Shown one piece after another: positions 32,102 through 43,075 of a stretch of DNA of 64,000 nt; positions within the stretch are counted from its first letter, which is position 1, and each line of letters opens with the position of its first letter. Source of the stretch: Fallopia convolvulus (Eukaryota > Streptophyta > Magnoliopsida > Caryophyllales > Polygonaceae); contig OZ024724.1 in assembly GCA_964016875.1 (NCBI GenBank), positions 26,139,962 through 26,203,961 on the forward strand, read 5' to 3'. Below the pieces are notes generated by a model that was given only the letters and a program-made list of their open reading frames with translations, had not been told where the DNA came from and searched no databases. A program made the translations under genes and the position numbers.

Positions 32102-34804
32102 ATGAAAAAGTTTATGAGTTATAAAACACAACTTTCACAAAATACAATGGCATCCAATAGATCATATGAAGAAAATTCATCGAGGGAATCGCCTTTTTCA
32201 TATGAACCGTATGAAGTTGAATCATCATCATCTTATGAAGAGTTATCATCATCTTTTGAAGAAGAAGGAGGAGGAGAAATAGTCGTTGACGAAGAATAAA
32301 ACGACATAGTCGAGGTAAGTTTTTTGAAATATATATTGTAGTTTATAGTTTTATATTCAGAACTTTGAAGGTATCGTTATTTGTATTTGTAAATTAAAAA
32401 AAATTAAATTATTAATCTTATACATTTGTACTGATTATATACCTTTAGAAATAATATTATTGTTATTCAATAGTGTAGAGTTGAATGGAAAATAATAGTA
32501 AAAAATATGTTATTGTTAAAAACATACTGTGTATTTACAGTTTAATTGAAAGTAATTTTAATTTATAAATAGGTAAACGGGAGAGATTTTTCTTCTGACT
32601 TTCATCACGATGGGGTGTGGGATAGTCGAGATCAAATGATACCATGGGCTAGGCAAGTTGGGTGTGAAAGATATATGGCGTTGCCTATAAAAACGTCAAA
32701 TAAAAATTTGGTCAGGCTAGCATGTCATAGGCATGGTATGTATAGAACTGGGAAGAAGGGTGATTGCATCCCTACTGTTACACCGCCTCAGGTGCGAACC
32801 CTTTACACAAAGTGCAAATGCAAATTCGAGTTGCTTGGCGTTAGAAGTAAATCGACCGGGAAGTGGGCACTAACGGTTGTGTGCGGAGTTCACAACCACG
32901 ACCTCCCCACTAGTTTGCTTGGCAATTCATTTTCAGGCCGAATGACAGAAGCGCAAAAATTTCTTGTGAAGGAATTGAGCTATATATATGTGCCACTTGC
33001 TCGTATAGTGGAACGGTTGAGAAATCTTTACCCCGGAAATGTGACATGAAGGAAGCAAGTTTCAAATTTGAGGGAACGATATTTGAAAGAGAATAGTGAA
33101 AATCTGACAACCACCCAATATGCACTGCATTTTCTACAAAGAAACGATTACAGAGTATTTCCGAATAGAATGTGTGGTTCAGATTATATTGATATACTCT
33201 TCTTTGTGCACCCCACGTCGCTGCATCTATTGAAGTTGTTTTCGTATGTCGCAATTATGGACAACACATATAAGACCAACATGTACAATATGTTAAGTTT
33301 TTTTCTACTGAAGTTGAGACAAATATTGTTTTTGGAAAGTTGTATAATTATTTCATGTATTGACAAGTACGACATGGCTTTGCTGCAGATGGTTGGGTTT
33401 ACATGCACTAACAGATCTTTCAACATCGGTTTTGCATTTCTCTCAAGAGAAGACACAACTAGTTATACATGGGTGTTGAAGCGTTTGAAGCGTTTGTTTT
33501 AGGAAGTGGGAGCGATGCCAAATGTGATTGTCACAGATCGAGAGAGGGCAATCATTAACGCAAAGGACGCTGTGTTTGGAGAGGAAGTCAAACATATTCT
33601 ATGTTGGGTGCATGTTAAGGGCAACATATTAGCATACGCTGTAGGTATCCTAAAGGACCAGGAAAAGGCGAAAAGCTTTGCTAATAGATGTTGGGGCATA
33701 TTCATGTCGACAACGGAGGCAAAATACGAGGAAAGGCTTACAAGAGTCAAACAACATTGGCCAGGGCTGATGAAGTATGTTGAGAGGTCGTGGCTCGGGC
33801 CTTACAAGAAGTCGATAGTTAGAGCATGGACCGATCACTGTACCCACTTCGAAACGAGAACAACAAACAGGTACACACGTTTTAATGTTTTACATATTTT
33901 TGGTTGTTCAAATTATGTGATTTACACATTTGTAATGTACATAATACTAATATATATGACACATGGCGGAGGGAATGCACAGCGTGCTTAAAAAAATACT
34001 TGACAGTTCTCGGGGAGGCTTCAACACAGTGATCGGAAGGATCCACAATCACATTCAGTCCCAAGTTAATGATATAAGGGGGATCTGGAGATGTCACGTA
34101 GCAAGATTTCAACTGAGTTGAATAGTGTACCTAGTCGAGTTAGGACGATATTCATGCGCCTATTGTACAAAGTGTCAACTTTGTGCATTATGAAGTTGTT
34201 GAATATGTACTACGACCTGAACAAGGACGTCGCAGAAGGAAAATTAGAGAAAGAGTGTGCTGATTTTTTGGTACGGGAGTGCATTGGTCTTCCTTGCCGT
34301 TATAGGATTGCCCAAGCCATTCTAACTAAGCGACCGATTCCGCCAAGTGACATACACCCATTTTGGCATCAGGTGGTATGGGAGGGAGTTGATCCGAAGC
34401 GCATGCCCATAGAAGACAAAAAGGCAAAAAAACTTACCGATATTAGATGGGAAGATATGGTGGAGAGGAAGCGTCAGGGTGAATTGACATATGACCATGT
34501 GTACTCGATCACAAAGACGTTTGTAGACAATGTGTTGGGAAAAGAGTCGTCTTTGATTGAGCAGATAGATGCTATGAAGAGGGGACGACCAAAGGGGTCC
34601 ACTAAGTAGTCACCAAAGAGGAACAATACTTTGCTTGAGCATCGGATGGAGGCATATGAAAAGGAGAAGCAACAGAAGGAAAAGGAGGACAACCAAGTAA
34701 AAACTTCATTGCCCGGCAAAAAGCGTGGAAGGCCAAAGGGATCAACCAACAAGGCCCCGAAAAAAGTTGCGACGGGACAAGTACACAAGAAGAGAAGGGC
34801 GGCA
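32102..34804 (+). pseudogene. MULE transposase (FAR1/FHY3-related)
   Basis: An acidic Ser/Glu-rich first exon (32102-32299) is followed by a probable intron and a long frame from about 32574. It holds a FAR1-type zinc finger (CHRHG ... CKCKF ... VCGVHNHDLP), then a MULE DDE domain with MDNTYKTN (first Asp), FAFLSREDTTSYTW and VTDRERA (second Asp). The frame is broken only by TGA at 33047-33049 and TAG at 33500-33502, positions where relatives tend to have Trp and Gln. A second probable intron starts at GTACAC (about 33871). The C-terminal part (34091-34609, then to 34804 past a TAG) carries CRYRIAQA, HPFW and two RGRPKGST AT-hook-like motifs. The product would cut and paste the element in the nucleus. 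Confidence 0.8.
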
Positions 34805-35075
34805 TGATGTGGCTGGATTTCAACTTTGGAGTTAACAATGTTACTGATTTCATGTTTCCTTACATTGATCAGGTGCAGGATGTAATGGCAGATGGGCATT
34901 GCGGTTATCGATCACTCGCCGTGTTGTTGGGACATTACAGAGCGAGTACCGCAGAGTTCGGTTCGAGTTGACAGCCGAATTGAGGAGGAACAGAGATGTA
35001 TATGAGCCTATTTGGAACAAATCAGTCAGGGAATTGAATCTGTGGGAGATTTTGATATATTGTGCACAACGAATT
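34805..35075 (+). pseudogene. OTU-type cysteine protease fragment in the MULE
   Basis: Downstream of the transposase, a frame reads WLDFNFG ... FPYIDQV then DGHCGYRSLAVLLGHYR. DGxCGYR holds the catalytic Cys of OTU deubiquitinase-like proteases. A frameshift near 34940 leads to RVRFELTAELRRNRDVYEP, matching the helix that follows in the family. The catalytic His is missing because gypsy-like sequence starts near 35076. OTU domains joined to plant MULE transposases are known; whether this was one polypeptide with the transposase cannot be told, as a TGA at 34805 lies between. Confidence 0.65.
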
Positions 35076-36250
35076 CAGTTGACTCTAAACAAAAGTTACC
35101 AGAGAGAATTGTTCAGCTTTTGGACAGGTTTGAAGACATCTTCAAAGAACCAAGAAAACTTCCTTTGTTCAGAAAGGGGCATAACCACTAAATCACTTTG
35201 ATGGAGGGTGCTAGTCCAGTAAATCAAAGGCCTAATAGATATGCAGTTTCACAAAAAAATGAGATTCATAAGATGGTTCAGGAAATGCTTAAAACTGGGA
35301 TTATTCAGTCGAGCTCCATTTCATATGCTTTTCCAGTGGTTTTAGTTAAGGATGGTACCTTCTAGAGCAAAGACTCAACACTCCAGTACAACATCATTGC
35401 TTGCCAAAACTGCTTGAGTTTCATTATGACATTCCATACAAAGAAGGAAATGAAAATTTCGCAGCAGATGCACTTTCTAGAATGGAGGGATCTGAGATTG
35501 CAAGTATGGTGGTTTATACATTTTAATCTGATTTGCTGCAGAAAATTCAGGATTATTAGAAGTCTGATTTGAATCTGAAGCAAATTATTGAGGCATTGGA
35601 GGTGAATGCTTCAGCAAAGAAAAATTATTCTTGGTTGCATGGTCAATTAAGCAGAAAGAGTAAGCTGGTATTAAAACCTGGATCAAAACAAAGATAAGGG
35701 CAAAAAGGAGTACATCTTTATCATTTTCTTTGCTTTAAGCTATGTTAGAATAAGAACATCAGAAAGAGAATTTAGTTTAGTTTGGTATCTCAAACCTTTG
35801 ACACTAGTGACATGCTTTAGTTGGTATTGTCTTACCTATCTCAGGTTGCAGTACATATTCAGTTCATTCGAATTCTTCCATTTTTCTTTGCTTTAAGTTT
35901 TGATCTTTTTTCCTAGTTGCAACTTCTTCTCCAAAGCTTGAGAATTTAATGGGTTCTAACCATGAAAGGGAGACAATAGTACTGTAACACTGAATTTGCT
36001 GCATAAAATTCAGGATTTTTATAAGTCTGATTTGAATCTGAAGCAAATTATTGAGGCATTGGAGGTGAATGCTTCAGCAAAGAATAATTATTCTTGGTTG
36101 CATGGTCAATTAAGGAGAAAGAGTAAGCTGGTAATAGGTGATAATGTGGCACTCAAAAATCAGATTTTGCTATGGCTTAATTGTGCTGGTACTAGTGGAC
36201 ATTCAGGGAGGGATGTCACAATACAAAGAGTCAAGGCCTTGTTTTATTGA
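35076..36250 (+). pseudogene. Ty3/gypsy pol debris inside the MULE
   Basis: 35080-35365 encodes the region before and at the start of a gypsy RT (LLDRFEDIF, then NQRPNRYA and MVQEMLKTGIIQ). It is joined directly to the end of RNase H and start of integrase (ADALSRM at about 35465-35485) with the catalytic RT core deleted. The integrase zinc-binding segment occurs twice in direct orientation, at about 35526-35670 and 35985-36250; the second copy continues to the GHSGRD motif. The linkage style is that of a chromovirus, not of the Athila elements in this window. Confidence 0.7.
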
Positions 36251-37804
36251 GAAGGGACAAAAATAAGAACAAAAGAAAAATAAAAACAAACATCGAACTA
36301 AGAAGCAGAGAAGGGCACAAGACGACTTCGAAAATTGTACAACCATAGGTCAAAAGAGATCCAACACATGTGTCTGAAAATAGCTTCTTGTAAATCTTCA
36401 TGTTCACCCTTTTTTACCTTCTTCTCAAGTTAACATTACATACAAGCAGCTTTTTGTTTTGCTGGTTTACTACTGAGTTTATATGAAAGATTGGGGGAGA
36501 ATGGATGTGACAATAGAGGGAAAAAGACATGAAAAAAACTTTATGTGTTGACTTTTGTCTTTTGGCATATTACTGCAACTGGTACCAACTCCCCATCTTT
36601 AATTTGCTTTCCCTATAAACATGGGGTTACACATTCAAGCTTGGCCTTGGCTTCTTCTTCTTCAAAATTTATGCAATTCATTTGATGTACACAATAAAAC
36701 AAGTTTTATACTATTTGAAGTTTTCCAATTTCATTTCTGGACAACACAACCCTCATGTGCTTGCATTTTATGTTTGGATCTATCTCTTCATTGATCTCAA
36801 AGCATTTTCCCCTAATTCTTTCCAATAGTTTAGTAGTGCCTTAGGGTTTAAATATCATTTTAAACAAGATTTGAAGTATATAAGCTGTGTTTCTGGTCAT
36901 TTTGTGGTAACTGCTGCATTTATATTGCTACTTGCTGAGAGTTACTGCCATTGTCACTCTTGTGAGTATTATTTGCTTACCACAATATAGTTGAATACAC
37001 TAATCACCACAAATGTTATACAGAGTACAACAGAACAGAACATAACAATACTTGGAATAATCATTTATGCTAGCTTCACTTGAATTGTAAATATATATGG
37101 TTTGATGCTAGTTTCACTTGAATTGATCATATATTCAAATACAACAAAAGGCATTGCTTTAATCGACAACAGGGATGCTCTAGTTAAGCAGTCAGCAATG
37201 GTGTGGCTCTGATCCAGAGTGTTATGAGCCTCACAACCACCTGAGATAGAGCAGTGCTACTACAACTAGCCCTCTTGACTTGGAAGCCTAATCTCATAAC
37301 ATAGCAGCACACTCGATGGAGAGTTCACTATATTTAACCCTAATTTTGCAAATTCTACCAACAATCCATCAACTTCAATTCAAACTTCAGATGCAACCAA
37401 TCAACCACTATAACCTTTTGAACTCGAAATCCCCTATTCAATACTCTACACTTAAAAATCAACCTAGTATCATTTCCCGCTATTCACTTCAAAACCAAAT
37501 TGACCCATATCAAATAACCAAGACAAATTAATCTGACATTTTAGTTTACCTGGGGCTTGGCCGTGAATCTCAATGTGGGCATCCGAATCAGCTGCTTGCA
37601 CTTCGCCGTCGACGTCCTCAGGAACCGTCACGCCTCGACGTCTGCCACCACCAGAAATATATCCACCAGTAACGCGCACCATTGCCGAAGATCAACAAGT
37701 AGGATTCCGAATTTCGTTCCTGAATTTGGGTATATGGAAGAAACGCAAGCTTGTGTGAGGGAGACGAAGATAAAACTAACGCTTTTAAAGGCGTCTAATA
37801 TAAC
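36251..37804 (+). other. Non-coding part of the MULE with a possible gypsy LTR
   Basis: GATTGGGGGAGAATGG (36491-36506) looks like a polypurine tract. It is followed by TGTGACAATAG and a TATA-like CTATAAACATGGGG (36614), compatible with an LTR from about 36505 to 36989 that would belong to the gypsy debris. The remainder has no gene; 37557-37841 is an open frame entering the right terminal repeat without a known domain. Confidence 0.35.
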
Positions 37805-37977
37805 TCCAGCTTTATTCTTCATGAAGCGTGTCGCTTCATAAAGCGGATACCCTTTCACAGGGTATACTCCTCCATCGGGTACCCTTTTGGGTCATACGCT
37901 TCGTGAAGCGTACGCTTCATGAAGCGTACAATTACGTGTGCGCGGGGCGTTTTTTTCCTGTGAATAAAGATTTTCCG
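37805..37977 (-). repeat. Right terminal inverted repeat of the MULE
   Basis: Two 16-bp palindromes lie back to back at 37896-37911 (with a central GT instead of AT) and 37912-37927. A third, degenerate group is at 37818-37845. The outer part CGCGGGGCGTTTTTTTCCTGTG mirrors the left end. Confidence 0.75.
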
Positions 37978-38113
37978 ATAAAATATTAATAAAATTTAGC
38001 TTATTGTGGTGCCATGCACCGACAGGTTTATGCTAGTTTTGTATAGGAATTTAAAACTTCCCCTACCAAGTTTTTTAAAATAAATAAAGTTTTTAACATG
38101 TGATTTCCTGCAC
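37978..38113 (+). promoter_or_regulatory. Residual upstream region of the PPR gene
   Basis: Only 136 bp separate the MULE end from the PPR start codon. The stretch is AT-rich with AAATAAATAAAG at 38078-38090. Any more distal promoter elements would now lie inside or beyond the MULE. Confidence 0.45.
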
Positions 38114-39928
38114 ATGGGCCAAATTCGCAAGCTTATTACCATGGAGAGGACAAGGAGCATATCCTCTCCGTTAGCTTCGTCTTCGTCGCTTCACGCCATC
38201 CACCCTGGTCTCCCTCTAACACACACTCATCTCTCTCCTCTCAAACCCATCAAATTCTTCCTAATCCAGTCCTCATCGCGCTCACTTCTCTCCTCCACCA
38301 TCCCAAACAAGAATTCCAAGTCCAATCTCGACAACACCTTCTCGTTGCTCTACAAGAAAAACCCGCACATCATTCAGAAGGAAGTACAAAGACTAGCGAG
38401 GCACAACAATCTCAACGATGCCGTTTCGTTATTGGACCACCTTCAACACCTGGGCATCCCCGTCAATCCCACCACATTCTCCACGCTTATTTCCGCCTGT
38501 ATCCGCTCCAAATCGTCTGATCACGCAAAGCAGGTCCACGCCCTAATTCGGGCCAATGGGCTAGGGCGCAACGAGTTTCTCCGTATCAAGGTCATCCAAA
38601 TGTATGCCTCTTGTGGGTGCCTTGAGGAAGCCGAGACGGAGTCTTTTGATCTTTCTTCTTCTGGTGGCGCTAACAGTGTTTATCAGTGGAATGCTCTGCT
38701 TAGAGGCATTGTGGTGTCGGGCAACCGTCGATGTGAGGACCTCTTCTCTATTTACTCGAAGATGCGAGAATTGGGGGTCGAGTTGAACGAGTACAGCTTC
38801 TCTTGCTTGCTCAAGGCTTTGGCTGGAGCGAGAGAATTTCGGGAGGGTTTGAAGGCCCATGGGTTGTTAGTCAAGAACGGATTGATTGGCAGTTCAGTTC
38901 TCAAGACCTGCTTGATCGACATGTACTTCAAGTGCAGGAAACCGCGACTCGCCCGCCACCTGTTCGATGAAATGCGCGAGAGAGATATCGTGGCATGGGG
39001 CGCAATGGTTGCAGGACTCGCACACAATGGGCTACAAAGAGAAGCAGTGGAGCTTCTCGGATTGATGGTAGAAGAAGGAATTGCCCCAAATTCAGTCGGC
39101 CTGACCACGATTCTTCCAATCATTGGTGAACTGGGGGAAAAAAATATAGGCAAGGCGATTCATGCTTATGTGGTGAAGAAAACCAGATATTCTGAGCAGC
39201 TGTTCATTCATTCTGCTTTGATAGATATGTACAGCAAATGCGGCGACATAAATTCGGCTCGAAAAACCTTCAATGGATCACATACGAGGAATCTTGTTTC
39301 TTGGACGGCCTTGATATCGGGCTACATCTCAAACGGCCGACTTGAGCAGGCTCTGAGGTTATTAATCTGGATGCAGCAAGAAGGATTAAGGCCTGATGTT
39401 GTTACATTAGCAACGGTTTTGCCAGTTTGTGCTGAATTAAGGGCTGAATTGCAAGGGAGATCTGTCCATGCTTATCTCTTGAGAAATGGAATTTCGCTTA
39501 ACGTGTCTTTGAGTACGTCGTTAATGGTGATGTACTCCAAGTGTGGTCATTTAGAATATTGCTGTAGCTTATTTGATCAGATGGAGCGTAGGAACATAGT
39601 TTCTTGGACAGTTTTGATCGATTCGTTGACTGAGCATGGATTATTATACAAAGCGCTTAATGTGTTCAGGCTTATGCTGATGCAGGAGCAGAAGCCGGAT
39701 ACAGTTGTAATAGCAAAGGTGTTGGGTGTTTGCAGTGAACTTCAAGTGTTGAAACTTGGAAAAGAGATCCATGGACAGGTTCTCAAGAAAAAGTTGGAAC
39801 GAGTTCCTTTTGTCTCTGCTCAAGTCTCCAACATGTACGGGAACTGCAAAGAGATTGAAAAGGCTGAACTCGTGCTCCATCATAGACGATCCGGATGTTA
39901 TTCAACACTTTGTGGAGGCAACTTTTAA
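38114..39928 (+). CDS. Pentatricopeptide repeat protein, At1g71460-like, C-terminally truncated
   Basis: This intronless 604-codon frame encodes a PLS-class PPR protein. The N-terminal 60 residues are rich in Ser, Leu and Pro with few acids, like a plastid transit peptide. Repeats start near residue 110 and run to about 585. Typical motifs include WNALLRG, LIDMYFKC, IVAWGAMVAGL, LIDMYSKCGD, LVSWTALISGY, RPDVVTLATVLPVC, LMVMYSKCG and GKEIHGQVLKK. The order and wording match Arabidopsis At1g71460, as I remember it. A second ATG at 38141 has a better context (ACCATGG) and is the likely start. The last 20 residues diverge and about 100 family residues are missing, so the gene is probably damaged. 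PPR proteins bind organelle RNA and direct its editing, splicing or stability. Confidence 0.85.
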   Translation: MGQIRKLITMERTRSISSPLASSSSLHAIHPGLPLTHTHLSPLKPIKFFLIQSSSRSLLSSTIPNKNSKSNLDNTFSLLYKKNPHIIQKEVQRLARHNNLNDAVSLLDHLQHLGIPVNPTTFSTLISACIRSKSSDHAKQVHALIRANGLGRNEFLRIKVIQMYASCGCLEEAETESFDLSSSGGANSVYQWNALLRGIVVSGNRRCEDLFSIYSKMRELGVELNEYSFSCLLKALAGAREFREGLKAHGLLVKNGLIGSSVLKTCLIDMYFKCRKPRLARHLFDEMRERDIVAWGAMVAGLAHNGLQREAVELLGLMVEEGIAPNSVGLTTILPIIGELGEKNIGKAIHAYVVKKTRYSEQLFIHSALIDMYSKCGDINSARKTFNGSHTRNLVSWTALISGYISNGRLEQALRLLIWMQQEGLRPDVVTLATVLPVCAELRAELQGRSVHAYLLRNGISLNVSLSTSLMVMYSKCGHLEYCCSLFDQMERRNIVSWTVLIDSLTEHGLLYKALNVFRLMLMQEQKPDTVVIAKVLGVCSELQVLKLGKEIHGQVLKKKLERVPFVSAQVSNMYGNCKEIEKAELVLHHRRSGCYSTLCGGNF

Positions 39929-40159
39929 TCAGACCTCGGCTGATTTCACTAGCTCTAGCCCAAACCACTTTCAGTAATAATATGGGCTATGTTAACTGTA
40001 AACCTCAGCTGTCTGACATATCATAGGAATGATCCAAATAAATTTCATGTAATCTCTTGAAAATTAATGTTATATGGAAAATTTATCGTTTGTTGCTTAT
40101 GTTGTATTTAATTATGATCTAACCTCAGATATATGTAGAGAGAGATATGATCAAATGTT
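39929..40159. other. PPR 3' region
   Basis: No gene is seen. A frame overlapping the PPR end (to 39977) encodes unrelated residues and is probably the shifted remainder of a rearranged 3' end. Confidence 0.4.
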
Positions 40160-40213
40160 TATTATTTTTTTTGATAAGGAAAGAGATTAGGGGCCGCTAA
40201 CACAGGTTAGCGG

Positions 40214-41167
40214 TCACCCTAGAGCATCCAGATGGATGAGGTTTCGAAGAATCGGGTCAACTGAAAGAGGAATAGATGAAATATGGCGAAAAGCAACAGC
40301 AATGAAGTCCGTCACTGCGTTGCACTCCCGGACGACGTGAACAAAGCTCCAGCTCCGGAAACGGGCAAGTAAGCAGTGAATATCCGCACGTAGCATCTCG
40401 ATCTCCCACGGACAGCGCCAGTCCCCTAGAACGGCCTTGACCAGCTGCAGATTGTCACCTTCAATCTGGATGTGGGAAATGCCACGCCGAGTGGCTTCGA
40501 TGATTCCCTGTCTTAAGGCGATGGTCTCGGATTTTAGAACAGACTGTCGACCGATTAGTCCTCCGTCAAAATGGATGGGTTCTCCCTTGGAATCCCTGAG
40601 AATAAAACCAAACGAAGCCACCCCGTCAGCATTGACTGCCCCATCAAAGTTGAGTTTGATAAAATTTGTTGGAGGTTTTCTCCATTTGGCACCGGACCGT
40701 CTGCAACGGGTCCGATTCCCATCATTTGTTGGTTTCATGTTTATTTTATTGTGGGCGTTATTCCACTCTTTTCTTTGGTTACGGATGAAGTCGCATAGAT
40801 TGTCCTTTGCCTCTGGTATAGTTGGAGCTTGAGGTTCGAAAACTACTTTGTTGCGGAAATACCAAATGCTCCACCAACAACAAATCAACACCTCGAACTC
40901 AACCTTGGATGCTCTATTCATGATTTTCTCTAATATTTGACATGGTGTTTTATTGTCTGGGTTAATCTGGTTAATGATCATCTCAAGTTTAGGGTTTATA
41001 GCCTTTAGGGTACTTTTGGTACGGTTGCAAGATAGTAGGATGTGGTTTGCGTCCTCGTTGGTGCAATCACATGCAACACAACCTTGGACAACCGGAATAT
41101 GGTTAGCCGCCAGGCGACTTTTGGTAGGGAGCCCATTCCGGGCTACTTTCCATATGAAATTTCTCAT
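40214..41167 (-). pseudogene. LINE copy 1 zinc-binding region and RNase H
   Basis: The open frame starts inside the zf-RVT region (FIWKVARNGLPT, then VVQGCVACDCTNEDANHILLSC) and ends in a plant LINE RNase H domain: LNFDGAVNADG gives the first Asp, KSETIALRQGI the Glu and IEGDNLQLV the next Asp. It is open for 317 codons, longer than any other piece of this copy. Its termination at 40214 agrees with copy 2. Confidence 0.85.
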
Positions 41168-41819
41168 TTTAGGGGGGATATTAAGTTTATTAATCCATTC
41201 TAGTTGCTTTGTGGTTCTCCTTGATTGTTATGGATCCACTACATGGTAGAATGTGTGGAGTACCACCCATTCTTACTAGGTTGCCAGTACATTCTGTCAG
41301 GTATTTTGTTAGTTGTGGTGGAGATCTGCATGACACTATGGAGGTCTTTCGGGTTAAGCACTTACTGGAGCCTATTTTGGTCCCACGTATTGTCATTCTT
41401 AAGGAATTCAGCGACTTTCGCTTCCCAGTTCATATAATTAATAATATTTTCTTTCGGTTTTAGACAGCCATTACCCGTTCAATTGTCTTTCCAAAATCGG
41501 ATGGTTTTACCATCTCCGACCTGCCAAATGAGGCCTTTCAAGAATAGGTCTTTTAGACTCATCAGTTTGGACCATTGCCAAGAAGTGTTCCTTTTTTCTG
41601 GTAGTTAATCAGTCCATCGGAATTTAGATATTTTTCCGCGATGATTTTGACCCATAGGTTGTTTGGTTCTGCCAGGATTTTCCAAAGAAGCTTCATTTGT
41701 AAAGCTTGATTCATTTCTTCTGCCTTGGCAATTCTCAGTCCACCACAGTCAGGTGGTTGGGAAATTGAGTTTCAGCTAATCAGAGGTTTATAGTTCCTCT
41801 CTTTGTTCTAGAAGAACAT

Positions 41820-43068
41820 TTATTTGATTTGGTCCAGTTCTTTTAATGTTGATTTTGGGAGTAGGAAGGATTGCATAAGGCAGTTTGGTTGAGCCGGTAG
41901 ATTAGATTTTATCAAGGTTTTTCGGCCCTCTTCAGACAACGAATTAGCTTTCCATTTGGATAATTGAGCCCTAGTTCGGAGGGTAAGCGGCTTGAAAGTG
42001 TTTTGGGTGACTCTGCCATTTATGATTGGACATACTAAGTATTTATCCAGAGGAGTTGTGTTTGTAATCTGGAGGATTTGTTTAATTTGTTCAATAGTGG
42101 TATTGTTCGTATTTTTGGTAACCTGAAATGCCGATTTAAGAAAGTTTACTTTTTGGCCTGAAATCTGGCAGTAATTGTCAATTATGTTTTTGATGTTGTT
42201 GCAAGCTTGGTTCATCGCTTTGGCAAAGATGATAATATCATCAGCGAAGGCAAGGAAGGGGATTTTAGTTCCATTTCGTGAGATTTGAATACCAATCCCA
42301 CTACCCGGGTTAATGCTTGAGATGTGAAGTTGTCATGCAAGTACCTCCGCATCCAGGATGAAAAGGTAAGGAGATAGCGGGTCCCCTTGTCGGAGTCCTT
42401 TTTGGGGAAAGAATTGTTCAGTTGGTCCATTGTTGACCAACACTGAGAAAGATACGGTTTCCACGCATTCTCGGATCCATCCCACGAATGTCTCGTGGAA
42501 TCCAAATTTGTTAAGTATGAATGCTAGGAATCCCCAGCTAATTTGGTCATATGCCTTTTCCATATCCAATTTAACGGCGATCCACCCCTCTTTGCCTTTT
42601 TTGTTGCGGAAGGAGTGGAAAATCTCATGGGCAATAAGGTTGTTATCGTGGATACCGCGGTTTTGAATAAAGGCGCCCTGCATTGGGTGAATTACTTTTG
42701 CCATACCTGTTTTAAGGCGATTGGTGAGAATCTTTGATATAACTTTATAGATTGTATTACATAGACTTATGGGTCTATAGTGGTTCGTTGAATTGGGGTT
42801 TTCACATTTGGGTATCAGTTTAATGAAAGTATGGTTAATTTGTTTTAAGATTCTTCCGGAACGGAAGAAGCTTTTCACAGCCTTTGTAATGTTTGGCCCG
42901 ACAATGTGGCAATATTTTTTTATAGAAGCACGCCGGCATGCCATCTGGCCCTGGGGATTTTTCGTCCCCAATGTCGAACACTGCATTCTTCACTTCTTCA
43001 TTTGAGACTAGTTTAGATAGTTCAGTGTTCTCCGCATCCGTTATTTCACGTTGTATTGTTTGGGTCAT
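41820..43068 (-). pseudogene. LINE copy 1 reverse transcriptase
   Basis: Motifs are KSPGPDGMP, INHTFIKLIPK, NHYRPISLCN, GAFIQNRGIHDN, LDMEKAYD and GLRQGDPLSPYLF. All are diagnostic of plant L1-type RT. The FADDI box region near 42240 is reached only after a frameshift and stop at about 42330. Several stops follow. The copy is inactive. Confidence 0.85.
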
Positions 43069-43075
43069 ATCTTGA

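Larger units (their letters stand above)
31849..37977 (+). mobile_element. MULE DNA transposon with FAR1-type transposase and OTU fragment
   Basis: The ends carry imperfect inverted repeats: after about 17 diverged terminal bases both contain CACAGGAAAAAAACGCCCC followed by CGCTTCATGAAGCG palindromes (31849-32020; complement of 37850-37977). ATAAAATA flanks both ends (31841-31848 and 37978-37985), fitting an 8-9-bp MULE target duplication. Inside are a transposase pseudogene (32102-34804), an OTU-protease fragment (34805-35075) and debris of a gypsy element (35076-36990). The element ends 136 bp before the PPR start codon. Confidence 0.8.
40160..43075 (-). mobile_element. LINE copy 1 (L1-type), 5'-truncated
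   Basis: The minus strand holds the 3' half of an L1-type LINE: RT (43068-41820), zinc-binding region, and RNase H (to 40214). A T-run at 40160-40168 on the plus strand is the poly(A) end. The 3' end (TAAGGAAAGA) matches that of copy 2 at 57343. Endonuclease and ORF1 are missing, the usual result of incomplete reverse transcription. No target duplication is visible. Confidence 0.85.

Noticed and set aside
38561..39883. Other-strand frames inside the PPR gene
   Set aside because: Shadows of the PPR coding sequence.
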